A stretch of 64,000 bases of DNA from Cylindrotheca closterium. Taxonomy: Eukaryota > Bacillariophyta > Bacillariophyceae > Bacillariales > Bacillariaceae. Under the pieces are notes generated by a model that was not told where the DNA came from, ran no database searches, and saw only the letters and a program-made list of their open reading frames with translations. Each line of letters begins with the position of its first letter. The stretch's first letter is position 1. The DNA lies in the NCBI GenBank assembly GCA_933822405.4, contig CAKOGP040000002.1, forward strand, positions 64,599-128,598. Direction: 5' to 3'. Shown one piece after another: positions 49,031-59,282 of the stretch. Position numbers and translations under genes: made by a program.

Positions 49031-51056
49031 ATGAAACTTCATCTCACATCCACGAAACCTCATCTGCCAAGAAACAGTGACAACACTCGGCTCTTTGCAC
49101 TCCAGTTTATCTTTCATTGCTTTCTGACTATTTTCAACAACCCAGCCATGGCAGAACAATCCTCCTCCTACCCCGAGTACACCAAGGAACAACTCAAGGA
49201 AGCCCTCAACAGTCTACTAGAGGGTTCCTCCAATCCAGATTTCGATGGACGACACTTGTTTGGCTACAAGGACGCCAATCATCAGCTGAGCAAGTTGCAA
49301 AGCATTACCGCCACTCGCATTTTAGACTATCAAAACTATATTGTAAGTTGAATGAAGTGAAGGACGACGATGGAATTCCATTCCTGGCATCTAACAACGA
49401 AACTTTGTCGGGATACAGGCCGACAATACGTCACCATCAGAAGAGGAATTGAAAGCCAAGATTCCTGCATTCTGGAAAGCAAACGGCGAAATTTTGAATC
49501 TACAAAAGGTAATCAAGGGCCAGAGTCCTAGAATGGCACTGGCTGCCGAATTTAAGAGAGCATCTCCAAGTAAGGGAGACATTGGCGTCCATTTGGACGC
49601 TGGAGAACAGGCTCAAAAGTATGCTAGTGCAGGTGCCAATATTATCAGTGTGTTGACGGAACCACGATGGTTCAAGGGGGGATTAGGTGATATGACTTCA
49701 GTGAGACTGCAGACGACCAACCAATCCTTTCCTCGTCCCGCCATTTTGCGGAAGGAATTTACCACTAGCAAGTATCAAATCACGGAGGCTCTGGCAGCAG
49801 GTGCCGATACGATTTTGTTGATTGTAGCCGTCCTTCCACAACATTTGCTCAAGGATTTGATTGATCATGCGCGATCGTTTGGTATGGAACCATTGGTAGA
49901 GGTACATTCGGACAATGAAGTCGAAGTAGCACTTCAGGCAGGTGCAAAGGTTATTGGTGTTAACAATCGCAATTTGCATACATTCCAAATGGATCTACAC
50001 ACGACCGAGCATGTTGCTGACATTTTGAAGAAACAGGGATGCGTCTTTGACCACAATGATGCTTCGGCGGAATATAGCATTTGCTCCCTTTCGGGTATGT
50101 CAACAGCCTTTGATGTCGATCGTTACCGAAAGATCAATGTTGGCATGTGTTTGATTGGAGAATCTCTCATGAGAGCTGCAGATCCCAAAATTGCCATTGC
50201 CAACCTCTGTTTGGATCCCAAAGAATTCGAGAAAGCATCCAGTCTGGTGGGCGGAGCCTACACCAAAGGCACCAAGATTGTGAAGGTCTGTGGTGTGACC
50301 AATGCCGAAGACGCAGTTGTGGCTTGCCGTGCGAGCGCCAATCTGATCGGTGTCATCTTCGTTCCAAAAAGTAAGCGATGTGTTACTAAGGAGCAGGCCA
50401 AGTCAGTAGTCGAAGCCGTCCGTGTCTTTGGAGAACGAACGGCACAAATGAAGGTTTCCAAGACCAAGCAAGAATCGGCTCTGAACCAACTCCTTGTCAA
50501 CACACGATCATTAGAGGATGCCTCTCGAAGACCGATGGTGGTGGGAGTTTTCCAAAATCAATCTCCTGAATTCATTCGTGAAATGGTGAAGGAATGCGGT
50601 CTAGACATGATACAACTACATGGTACCGAAGGAATGGCGGCTGCCAATGAAGAGATTTGCATCGTACCAGCCATTCGAGTAGTTGATATCGAAACCGACC
50701 CGGAAACTGGAAAAGCAGCAGAAGGAGCTGCACAAACTCTCTTGGATGCCATTACTTCAGACCCAATTGCCATTTTGTTGGACACTTCAATCAAGGGAAA
50801 GAAAGATGGCGGCGGCACTGGCGTCACATTCGACTGGGGCATTGCAGAAAAGATTCAAAATGCTGGTCTACCGGTGATCATTGCCGGTGGTCTTACTCCC
50901 GCTAACATTGAAGAAGCTGTAACTTCAACCCGTCCTTGGGGCGTTGATGTTAGCTCGGGCGTTGAAGCGAGCCCAGGAAAGAAGGATCACGACAAGGTGA
51001 AGGACTTTGTGAGTGGTGCGAGAAAGGCAGCAATTGAGGCTAGCAAAGGGTTCTAA
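49031..51056 (+). CDS. Indole-3-glycerol-phosphate synthase fused to phosphoribosylanthranilate isomerase, 649 aa
   Basis: Two consecutive steps of tryptophan synthesis in one chain (PRA to CdRP, then CdRP to indole-glycerol-phosphate). Exon 1 is 49031-49342, the intron 49343-49418 (76 bp, GTAAGT and TACAG ends, phase 0), exon 2 49419-51056. Starting at 49031 adds a hydrophobic N-terminus (RLFALQFIFHCFLTIF) that may be a signal sequence, consistent with plastid tryptophan synthesis in diatoms. A start at the internal MAEQSSSYPEY (49148) would give 610 aa. The IGPS half shows EFKRASPSKG, LRKEF, LVEVH, GVNNRNL and GMCLIGESL. The PRAI half shows KVCGVTNAED, MIQLHG, LLDTSIK with a Gly-rich turn, and PVIIAGGL. 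The order IGPS then PRAI matches fungal and bacterial TrpC-TrpF fusions. Which start is used is the main uncertainty. Confidence 0.9.
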
Positions 51057-51095
51057 GGGAACTCTCTGCTCTTCACTTGCTACACAGCGCTACAC

Positions 51096-51322
51096 GACAG
51101 GCAGACAAACCATAAATATAGATCTCTATTCAGTGTACAATTTAGAGTAGACTCGGAGCAATTCATCTTCTTGTTCCTGTCCTGGACAGTTCCTACCCCG
51201 AATGGCAATAAGACAGGCAGACGAACCGTAAATATAGATCTCTATTCAGTGTACAGTTTAGAGTAGACCCGGAGCAATTCATCTTCTTGTTCCTGTCTAA
51301 GGACAGTTCGTACCCCGAATGG
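51096..51322. repeat. Tandem duplication of a ~111-bp block at a gene 3' end
   Basis: Bases 51096-51205 and 51212-51322 are about 94% identical (six substitutions and a one-base indel by eye). The right copy contains the last codons and stop of the 51242-52051 gene. The left copy lies just beyond that stop and still carries the equivalent sequence (QEQEDELLRVYSKLYTE then stop in one frame). Confidence 0.85.
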
Positions 51323-52051
51323 TAAGCTCCAGCCTTCTTTCATTGCGAAAGCAAAAGCGTCTCTGATGTCTATTTCCCATTCGTGACACATTTTCACCAT
51401 GTCTTGATTCGCATATCTGTCTTGCAAAGCTCCAATATCCAAAGAGTTTACCGCTTCGACAAGAGCGAACGCTTGTTCCCCCGTAACCATATCTCCTAGA
51501 CGAGAGTTGATATCGATGGGCACAGGTACTCCCCACATACACAAGACGTCTGCAAGGTAGCAAATCGGAACCGAATAGTCCAACGCAATTTCGGCAAGGG
51601 TACAATCACCCAAAAATCCATCTTCTCTCTTTTTACTCTTCCGTTGTTTACCTCCCATTGCTGCAATTATTTCTTCTTCGTCCTCAGTGTACGGAGTCGG
51701 TCTCGAGTCCTCCATCATAGCATTTGTCTTTTCTCCTTTCTTTTTTGGTTCCTTCGGTTTGATGACCTCGTTAGCTGGAGTCAAATGTTTTGGCTTTTTC
51801 TTTGCACGTGCAGCATCAGGAATCCAATCTTCTTCTCTGTCTCCATATTCTGTTTCGTCGCCCTGCAAGACTTCCAAATCGTCATAGTCGACCCATTCGC
51901 CGTCGTCCTCGTCGTTCCCTCCAGCTTGAAAAATTTGACTTGTTTGTTTTGGATATCTTTGAACAGGGACAACACCCCAGGAGTTTACACTTCGTAATTC
52001 AAGCTGTATAAGTAGCAGCAATGAGGAAAGGTACTTGAGGGAAAGGGTCAT
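51242..52051 (-). CDS. Plastid-targeted conserved protein, 269 aa, unknown function
   Basis: Single exon. Residues 1-25 are a signal peptide (LKYLSSLLLLIQLELRSVNS) followed by Trp (S-W), a plastid-type junction. The middle (about 45-140) is acidic then Lys-rich and probably disordered. The C-terminal domain (about 145-265) is compact and well conserved in appearance: GDCTLAEIALDYSVPICYLADVL, GVPVPIDINSRLGDMVTGEQAFALVEA, then AMKEGWSLPFGV. I recall similar domains in plastid proteins of plants and algae but cannot name the family with certainty. The gene ends inside a tandem duplication (51096-51322). Confidence 0.65.
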   Translation of the reverse strand: MTLSLKYLSSLLLLIQLELRSVNSWGVVPVQRYPKQTSQIFQAGGNDEDDGEWVDYDDLEVLQGDETEYGDREEDWIPDAARAKKKPKHLTPANEVIKPKEPKKKGEKTNAMMEDSRPTPYTEDEEEIIAAMGGKQRKSKKREDGFLGDCTLAEIALDYSVPICYLADVLCMWGVPVPIDINSRLGDMVTGEQAFALVEAVNSLDIGALQDRYANQDMVKMCHEWEIDIRDAFAFAMKEGWSLPFGVRTVLRQEQEDELLRVYSKLYTE

Positions 52052-52704
52052 GATGTTTGTTGTTGTTGTTATGGTTTGGTCGAAGAGGCGTCGAAGAAAG
52101 ATTTTGATGGGTACCGGTATAGTTACTGTAGTTGTTGGTTGCGAATCACTCGATTACTTTTTGGTCGCGGAGAAAGAGAAGGAGGGGAGAAAACGTTGGG
52201 GGAGTACCAGGAGTATCATATCGTAGTACTGTAATCGTATCATGCCGACACGGTGAAAGAGAGTAGGAAAGTAATGTGTTCAGGGTATCGCACTCTAGTG
52301 AATCCTTCTAAAGGTAGTATGGGAAAGATGTGGCACTGCGTACACAATTCCAGGTAGCTGAAGGATTCTCGGTAGTACCCCCAACACATTCGACCTTTTC
52401 TCCAAAGAATGACCATGGTAAAACAGCACCATAGAGATATACTTTTTGTAGTATATAAACGAAAGACCCACTGTACGGAATGGAATGAAGTGCAACTGTG
52501 CCAATATGCCCAACCCTCAATGTCCGGGACGTAGTTAGCATTCAGGGCCTCAATCTCCAAGAACAAAAAAATTCCATCGAATTGCCAATAATGCACTTTC
52601 CTTGATCCAACAGTTTACAACTCCACGGTTATCAAGGCTACGTGTCAGGTGCATCATATCGACGATTTCTGAACAAGGGAAATATTGATTTTGTGTTTCT
52701 TTAT
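52052..52704. promoter_or_regulatory. Intergenic region with GGTACCGGTA element
   Basis: 653 bp between the 5' end of the plastid-protein gene and the 3' end of L35. TACCGGTA at 52112-52119 is 61 bp upstream of the plastid-protein ATG. Three overlapping minus-strand frames near 52240-52596 start without support and were not called. Confidence 0.4.
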
Positions 52705-53070
52705 TTAGGCCTTAACAGCGAACTTGACTGGTGGGAAAGCGGCTGCCATTCTCTTTTGCTTCTGTGTCTTCTTGGATCGCTCAGCCTTGCTCAAAGCACG
52801 ACGCATGGCACGTGTCTTCTTGGATCTCAAGTCCTTTGGCACATACTTGGCTCCGGCGGAAGCCTTGCGAAGTCCCTCCTTTTGTTGTTGATTGTGCACA
52901 GTCAAGATGCGTGCGATAGACTTGCGGACAGACTTAATCTTGGCAATTTTGGAAGCGGCACCATCAGTGACCTTAGCGACGTGCAATTCAGAAAGTTCCT
53001 TGCGGTGCTCTTCCAATTGCTTGAGGAGCTCGTCCTTGTTCATTGATCTCAATTCATATGCTTTCACCAT
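52705..53070 (-). CDS. RPL35: 60S ribosomal protein L35 (uL29), 121 aa
   Basis: Surface protein of the large subunit near the exit tunnel. ATG 53070 ([16 protein letters not shown]) is chosen; the upstream open frame is 5' UTR. The family pattern is intact: [20 protein letters not shown], then [21 protein letters not shown], then a very basic tail [24 protein letters not shown]. Length matches eukaryotic L35 (about 120-123 aa). Confidence 0.96.
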   Translation of the reverse strand: MVKAYELRSMNKDELLKQLEEHRKELSELHVAKVTDGAASKIAKIKSVRKSIARILTVHNQQQKEGLRKASAGAKYVPKDLRSKKTRAMRRALSKAERSKKTQKQKRMAAAFPPVKFAVKA

Positions 53071-53854
53071 TTTGTCCCGTTTATTTCTGTGCAAAGAGAA
53101 AACAAAAGAGTGAGAATACTGCTCGCAACGATTTACGCAACCTCTAAAGCTATATGTCACGACAATTCTACGATTTCTCGAGCAATTGTCGTCCCATCAT
53201 CGTCATGGCCTACACACCTTGCTGCTTCAAATATTCCTCGATGCCGATTTCGTTGGGATAAAAGAGGAATGGACTAGTTCGATTGTTTTTTCGAAGTAAG
53301 CGGTAAACATAATTGGATCTGAAATAGCTTTTCCCTCTTCACACATGAAACAAAAATCATTCACACCCGTATGTATGAAGAATGGCCATGCTATTGTCAA
53401 GCTAACACGATATCAGTTGCCAGGTCAAGCTATTTGTGTACACTGGCAAACACTAGAATGAAAAATCCAATAGCTCCTTGCCAATAAGACGAAGAACTAT
53501 CGTCCATTTGTTGTCACCAGCTAACGCAAGCATTCTTGAAATACCACCTATTTTCTTTTTCGTTTGATTGTATCATTTGGCTTCACCAAACCCTTCCCTT
53601 TGGCTCTAATTGTTTTGAGAAGGTCGCCATCCATGTTGTAGAGTTCAACTGCATTTCTAACCAGCAAGATTTCTGCAACGTGAAATGGAAATTGAGCCGT
53701 AATTCTATCTCTTTTTAAAAGTTGTCTTCAAACTTGCGTGAAGTTGTCTTCAAACTTGCGTGTTATAGTAAAATACCCTTAACCCTTAACCAAACGCTTG
53801 TGGAAAATCAAAGGCAGTGATCAACGCATCTTCAAATGGCGTTTGATTTTCAAT
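53071..53854. other. Intergenic region with short repeats
   Basis: 784 bp. A 22-bp unit (GTTGTCTTCAAACTTGCGTG plus AA) is duplicated at 53721-53762, and a CCCTTAA pair lies at 53776-53791. No frame is convincing. It carries the L35 promoter on its left side. Confidence 0.5.
53721..53762. repeat. Perfect 22-bp direct tandem repeat
   Basis: 53721-53742 is repeated at once at 53743-53762; the second copy lacks its last two bases. Confidence 0.85.
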
Positions 53855-56408
53855 CTAGCTGCGGAGCAGTGAGGGGTGGAAATCACTTGCATACTGGAAT
53901 GTTCTCAGGAGATCTTTCTCCAGGGCAGAAACGCCACAGCTGTCAGAACAGAATAGTGAATCGAATCTTCGTTTCGTTTTGCAACCATTTCGAGCGCAAA
54001 CACCATTGTCGGTGTCTTCGCTATTCTCGTCTCCATCGGTCTCATCGTCATCGGTAACTTTGTTGCTTTCTTCTGACGCCAGGTTCTCGTCGTCATTCGA
54101 TAGCTTATTTTTCATGTAACTTTGAGAAACCTCATCGTCAGCTGGATCAAAAATATTTCGTTTGTGTTTTTCAAAACCAACTGGATCCGCCCGTAGTGTG
54201 TCTTGGAGTAGAAATAACATCATGTTATGTCGATCCATGTGACCCTCTGTATCGCAAAATAGCATATGACAGTGTGAGCTCAATTTTCAACGTGACAAAT
54301 TCACCAATCGTTCCAACTTCAAAGCATTTACCTGCATCTTCCACCGAAACCAGCAATCGCTCCAATTCCTTTGTTCGATGTTTAACTCTGTGATTCGGTC
54401 GCCCCCCAGCGTCACTCCCGAGTCTCGTGGCCATATCCATCCATTGCTTTTCAGCCTTGTCATGACGAGAATGAACACTGCGTGTGTGACCTCCGATATG
54501 TGTCGCCGAAACGCTCCCAAGCGGCCACTTGTAGGTTCCCCCGTGCTTTGAGAAAGACGCCTGTCGCATTGCAGCTGATGTTGCCAAACCACGCCGTATT
54601 TGTTCCGTACGTTGTTTGTCTATTCGCTTGCGAGCTAGTGGATAATCCTTCAGTAGTTTCTCCTCTGCATGGCATCGATCACAAGTCGGGACAAAGACTT
54701 TATCCATGCATTCGCGGATTGAGACCGGTTTGTGGTGTCCCCCACAAGCAGCATGTCTCCATGTCCCACACACCGAACAACAGAGCATGTGTTCATTGGG
54801 ATATAATTCCGTGACTTGAAAGCAGTGACACAACTCAGGGGCCATTGGATTCTTCTTTTTCATCATATTCATCCGATGGATTCTACAATGAGGAATCTTC
54901 TCGAGAACTCCAGGTGTCACTGCTTGCGTAAGAACATCTCGGCACCTGTCGACATCAATGCGGAATGGAGAGTCCTTCCCGAGGACCTCATCCGAACCTT
55001 CACATCTCGTAGATGGTGGCAGCTCGCCTGTCGTTTTTCGTTCGCGTTGAACACTGCTGGCAGATGGCCACCATGTATCAATCGGAAATCGATACTCAAC
55101 AACTCCAGAATCAGCCTCCAAGTTCCCGTGCTCTTGTGTTCGACTGTTCGATCTGGCCTTTGTTCTCGGCTTCGAATCCACTGAATCTTCAGTAAGTATT
55201 CCCTTGTGTTTCTTAGACGAGTCTTTTAATACGCTGACCTTAGGTTCTTCTGGCAATTGGGGTAATACGGAATTGAAGTTTGGTAACTCGATCGTATCCC
55301 CCTTTCGTTTTGCCTGCCGTTCCTCCCATCCGCCGTCATGTTCGTGTTCCGAATCAGAATCAGGCCACTGGGTTAAGGCCTTAATTCCCACCAAAGCTGT
55401 AGCTGCTTCATCGGTTTTCTTCACATTTTGCCCCGCATCGAGAAGATCTCCTAGTGTGCCCAATTTGGGTGTTTGACTCACTGGCGGTGGAGATACAATT
55501 GGCGTAGGGGAGAACTGAGTAAAGGGATACCCCGGATGACCATACTGAGGCATCCTTGACGCAGCTGCTGCTATTTGTAGTAACGCTTCGGCTGATGGCT
55601 GCGATCTATCCTCAAAGCTCGCTTGTGACGTTGAAGGAGGCTTTCCATCGTTTTCTCCATGTTCGGCTGATTCACTCTCATTCTTAGTCCTTTTGCTATT
55701 CCCATTTGACTCGGTGCTCTCCGCTGTATTGGAACGAGGCCGCTTCTTGCTGTCTTCAATATCAGACTGTGCATACACGCGTGTGTCGCCTTCATCCTTC
55801 TTCACTGCGTTGCCAGCAAGAGGCTCGGCTGCGATATCTTTTATCGACCCAGCTGGTATCTTCGAAGCTGCTGGAGGACTCATTGCAAGGTTTGGTTGGG
55901 TTGCAACTGCACCTATCGCTGACGCATTCGCAAGCTGAGTGGCTCCCTGTGCCAGTGCCCTCCTTCGTAGTTCTTCTTGTTGCAAATGATGCAAACTCGC
56001 TTGTTCCCCATGTAATTGTTGATACGGGTCATTCATCAAGAGCCGCTGGTAGTGCTGTAGCTCGGGGAACTGATCCATTGCCTTTAATTGTTGCTCTTGG
56101 AATAGACTTCCCAATCGAGTTCGCTGATCGAGCTGCCCAGCAAGCAACATTTGCCGGAGACGAAGATCTCGTTGGATATCTTGTTGTAGATAAAGTGATT
56201 CGTCGACCTGGCCCAGACCAAGAGCCGCTCTCATTTGTGCATTGTGTAGCTATCGAAACGGACGAACGAGGAGAGTTTCAGGGGGCAGAGACAGTTGTCA
56301 GAGGCCTGTATGGATCACGTGACTGGAATCGTGAGGATATCCAAATTGTGAACTTACTGGATTTTGGCCAGATCGACCTTGTGAGTCGAAGGGGAATCTT
56401 CTGTCCAT
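53855..56408 (-). CDS. PHD-like zinc-finger nuclear protein, 795 aa, three exons
   Basis: Exon 1 is 56358-56408 (17 codons, MDRRFPFDSQ), intron 56250-56357 (GTAAGT and GATAG, phase 0). Exon 2 is 54305-56249, intron 54247-54304 (58 bp, GTGAAT and TACAG, phase 1). Exon 3 is 53855-54246. Exon 1 is short and the first intron is an inference; without it translation would start at ATG 56234. Residues 30-330 are Gln/Ser-rich and low-complexity. Around residues 515-580 lies a Cys/His cluster (LCHCF; MLCCSVCGTWRHAACGGHH; CDRCHAEE), a PHD- or LIM-like zinc-binding module. Exon 3 adds an acidic segment and a second Cys cluster (VCARNGCKT; LFCSDSCGV). Inference: a chromatin-associated regulator of unknown target. 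Confidence 0.7.
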
Positions 56409-57074
56409 GTCAATCAGCGTATGGTTTCACTATATCATGAAGAAGGATTCGACAAGGAGAACGAGAGCAATCTGTTAGAAAAAACCTTCCATACAAGACC
56501 AAGTCATTCCGCATGCAAACCCGATCCTGCACACGACGGGACTGCAGGTCAAGGGTCACAAGTGGCTGCGAAAAGCCGTCTTCGTACCTTGTCAATGTGT
56601 CTATCCTTGTTTAATTGGTGCCCAGTAGCGCGTCGATCGTTCACTGGCGACTTGTGAGAAGCTTCTGATGGTATTACTGATACCGGTAAGTTCGTGAGCT
56701 GCCTTCAGTCAATTTGTGAAAAGCAGGAGCTACGAGATTTGCTGCAGTCGCGACGCAGCGTAGAAAAAGTGCCCGCTGGCGACCGGCCATAAGTGATTTA
56801 TTCAAGCCGCTATTGTCCACGTTCTCCCGTCTGCATCTGCATTTCTACGTAAACTCAAGTACGACTACAACATCTGGCTTTATCAATAAAAAAAATAGAT
56901 AACAAGGAGGTGTCCCAGTGATAAGTAGCTGTACGACCAAAATTGGACTACGCGCCTTTCATTTGGATCCTAAGGTCTTTCTGATCTAATCTATAGAAGT
57001 CTTTTGTCTTACAGTAGGTATTATGACAGTCTCGAAGCTAGCCAAGAAAAAGCAAGGTTTACTTGAATGAATCA
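56409..57074. other. Intergenic region, with TACCGGTA upstream of the PHD-like gene
   Basis: 666 bp. TACCGGTA at 56681-56688 lies 273 bp upstream of the PHD-like gene's start. No gene recognised. Confidence 0.4.
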
Positions 57075-57703
57075 TCAAAGGTCTTCCTTAATCCTCATAG
57101 ACCGTTCATGTAGTTCTTTCATTTCGTGCATTCTGTCCATATGAGCCTCCTATGAATTTGGTGAATAGGACAATGTGAGTTAGAAGCTCATATTTTAATA
57201 CAACATCGTTCCCCATCCTTAAATCTCAGTTACCATAGCAGTATACTGTATCTACCATTTTTCTGATCCCGAAACTTACATGATGGTTGGTCTTGCGCAT
57301 TTGCTCCAGCTTTTGTTGAAAGTTACCATGTTGCCTCGAAGCCCTTTCGTATTCTTCTTGACTCAATTTGCGGTGCCCTCGCTCGTGATCTTCCACCATT
57401 TGACGCCGCTCTTCAATCATTTCTTCAAGCTTTGTCATTCGCCGTTCGTGATGTTCCTTGACTTGTTTGATGCCAGCTGTATGCTGATGATAGTAGTAGG
57501 CGTAGGAATGGAATTGACGAAAATGACAAAAAGCGGCCAATGTGAGACGTTTGTCTACATATTTTCGAGCGGTAGATCGCAATGATCACTTCGGTATGCT
57601 AGCTTACTTTTGGGCCCAGGTTTTGTTCTGAAGAACGCATTCGCTCTCTTGCTGAAACCACAGCAAGCAATGTCATGAGAAGAAGGACCTTGAAGAAATG
57701 CAT
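57075..57703 (-). CDS. Small secreted coiled-coil protein, 124 aa, three exons
   Basis: Exon 1 is 57608-57703 (start MHFFKVLLLMTLLAVVSA), intron 57484-57607 (124 bp, GTAAGC and ATCAG with a pyrimidine tract). Exon 2 is 57280-57483, intron 57150-57279 (130 bp, GTAAGT and CATAG). Exon 3 is 57075-57149. All junctions are phase 0 and the frame closes at a TGA. Exon 1 is a signal peptide (cleavage near VVSA-RE). The rest is one long charged helix rich in His, Glu, Arg and Met (EHHERRMTKLEEMIEERRQM; HMDRMHEMKELHERSM), a coiled coil with alternating His. No known family. The exons are too short or wrongly bounded to appear as one reading frame. Confidence 0.68.
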
Positions 57704-58338
57704 GACTGATATTTTCAGCAAGCAAAATACCTATGTAGATGAAAAAAGTGGTTGGAGGTGAGTGGAAAATGATAATATGAAGTTGAAAAAAGATAAACAT
57801 GTGGTGGTGGGTGAAATAGCTTGTATTCTCAATGGAAGATTGGCGCGCCAAAACCTGAGAATGCAAACACCAAGTCCGTTCCGTCGTCTACAGTAGTTTG
57901 AAGTTGTCCAGTGTTTGCATCGATCGATGATTCGGAAAACCAAAATTCTTCGCACTCATTCGTTCAACAGAGCTTGAACATACCAACAACTGAAGAAGCA
58001 AGGGAACCTTGACTTATGCCACAGGACTTCCTTCAATATAATTCAATTGCTCCATGATTATAGCTTTTTTCATGCCTTTCGCGTATGTACAAACCTTACC
58101 AAAAGCAATCGAACTATTCGTCGGAATTGACTGCTATTTTCATTCGTGCGGATTTCCATCGAAAATGATGAACATAATACGTGTACAACAGAGCAGAACT
58201 TCTTGTCATTCACGCAACTGCACTTCCCGCCGTTGCACAAAAGAGTAAAAGACAACTGCCCAACACCACATTGACCCTTTTCTATCCACGTATACAAGGC
58301 AATTGAATCAATCATCGATAGAGCCTCATTATCGCAAA
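57704..58338. other. Intergenic region between divergent genes
   Basis: 635 bp, holding the promoters of the coiled-coil gene and the Hikeshi gene. A perfect GGCGCGCC palindrome lies near 57842. No RNA gene or frame supported. Confidence 0.4.
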
Positions 58339-59082
58339 ATGGAAGTTGAAACATCATCCGCATCCGCATTCGCATTCCCAGTACCTTCATCAACCATCGC
58401 CCCAATGGTTGATGATACAAGTACCACGCCGGGATTCTTTTCCAATCAAGCAGCGGTTTCACAACAAAACGCTGGTAATCCTCCATCCTTTGGTCTCATC
58501 GTCCCTGGCGGTCCAGTTCTGACTGAATTCGCTCCAATGGATGCGACGGGGACAAAGTTTGCCATGACACTTTCAAGTCCTGGCCAATTGCCTTCCCCAC
58601 TGACTTTGGTCAATGAACTAGTCTGTTTCCTGACGAATCCACAATCATTACCCCCAAATCATGGAGTGCTGTTATACTGGCAACTGAGTTTTGCGCAAGA
58701 ACAATCGGGATTTGAATTGCTGGGGTCCTTGACTCCCGATCGGCCTTCGGAAATTCTTCGGACGGGTTGGAGTGAACACTCTCAATTCATGGTCGTCGGA
58801 CCTAATGAGCCAGCCCAAGTCACTATTGGACTCTCGATCGAGCCCATGGACAGTGTTCGAAACTTAGCAATGACCACCACCGACACCCACAATCGATCCA
58901 AACGACCACTGGTAGCCCAAAAGATTGCCCAAGATCTCTTGAACTTTATGAATTCCTTTGACTCGGGTGCCTCGGGACCGTCTCAAATGGTAGTGCCCAA
59001 GAATATCTTTGAGAGGTGGTGGCAGCGATTCGAAAACAAATCTAGGAGGGATCCAAACTTTTTTATGAAAATTGCGGATTGA
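58339..59082 (+). CDS. Hikeshi/OPI10-like nuclear import carrier for Hsp70, 247 aa
   Basis: Hikeshi carries Hsp70 into the nucleus after heat shock. The frame opens at TTG 58303; ATG 58339 (MEVETSSASAF) is the first methionine. After a Ser/Pro-rich start of about 50 residues, the domain matches the family: SFGLIVPGGPVLTEFAPMDATG, then ELVCFLTNPQSLPPNHGVLLYWQ, FELLGSLTPDRPSEILRTGW, and QVTIGLSIEP. The C-terminus has the family's helix LLNFMNSFDSG and VVPKNIFERWWQRFENKSRRDPNFF. The N-terminal extension makes it longer than the human protein (197 aa). Confidence 0.9.
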   Translation: MEVETSSASAFAFPVPSSTIAPMVDDTSTTPGFFSNQAAVSQQNAGNPPSFGLIVPGGPVLTEFAPMDATGTKFAMTLSSPGQLPSPLTLVNELVCFLTNPQSLPPNHGVLLYWQLSFAQEQSGFELLGSLTPDRPSEILRTGWSEHSQFMVVGPNEPAQVTIGLSIEPMDSVRNLAMTTTDTHNRSKRPLVAQKIAQDLLNFMNSFDSGASGPSQMVVPKNIFERWWQRFENKSRRDPNFFMKIAD

Positions 59083-59282
59083 AGAGCTACTGCAGCTAGA
59101 TAAAAGTCCTACTGACAAACAAAATGGTTGATAATGACAGCTGACCCTAACAGCAGTCAATCAATCATATGGTATCATATGGTATCGCCCCAAGCAAGGC
59201 GTAAATGGCAAGAGACTATTCATTATGATTGAAAAGCACCCATCTCACTTGCAAATATCATTTGCAATTTTAAACCTTATTA

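Noticed and set aside
52240..52596. Three overlapping small minus-strand frames
   Set aside because: No start context, no domain, and three frames open over the same bases, which suggests chance.
53776..53791. CCCTTAA tandem pair resembling a telomere repeat
   Set aside because: Only two units, and not the TTAGGG-type sequence; no interstitial array.
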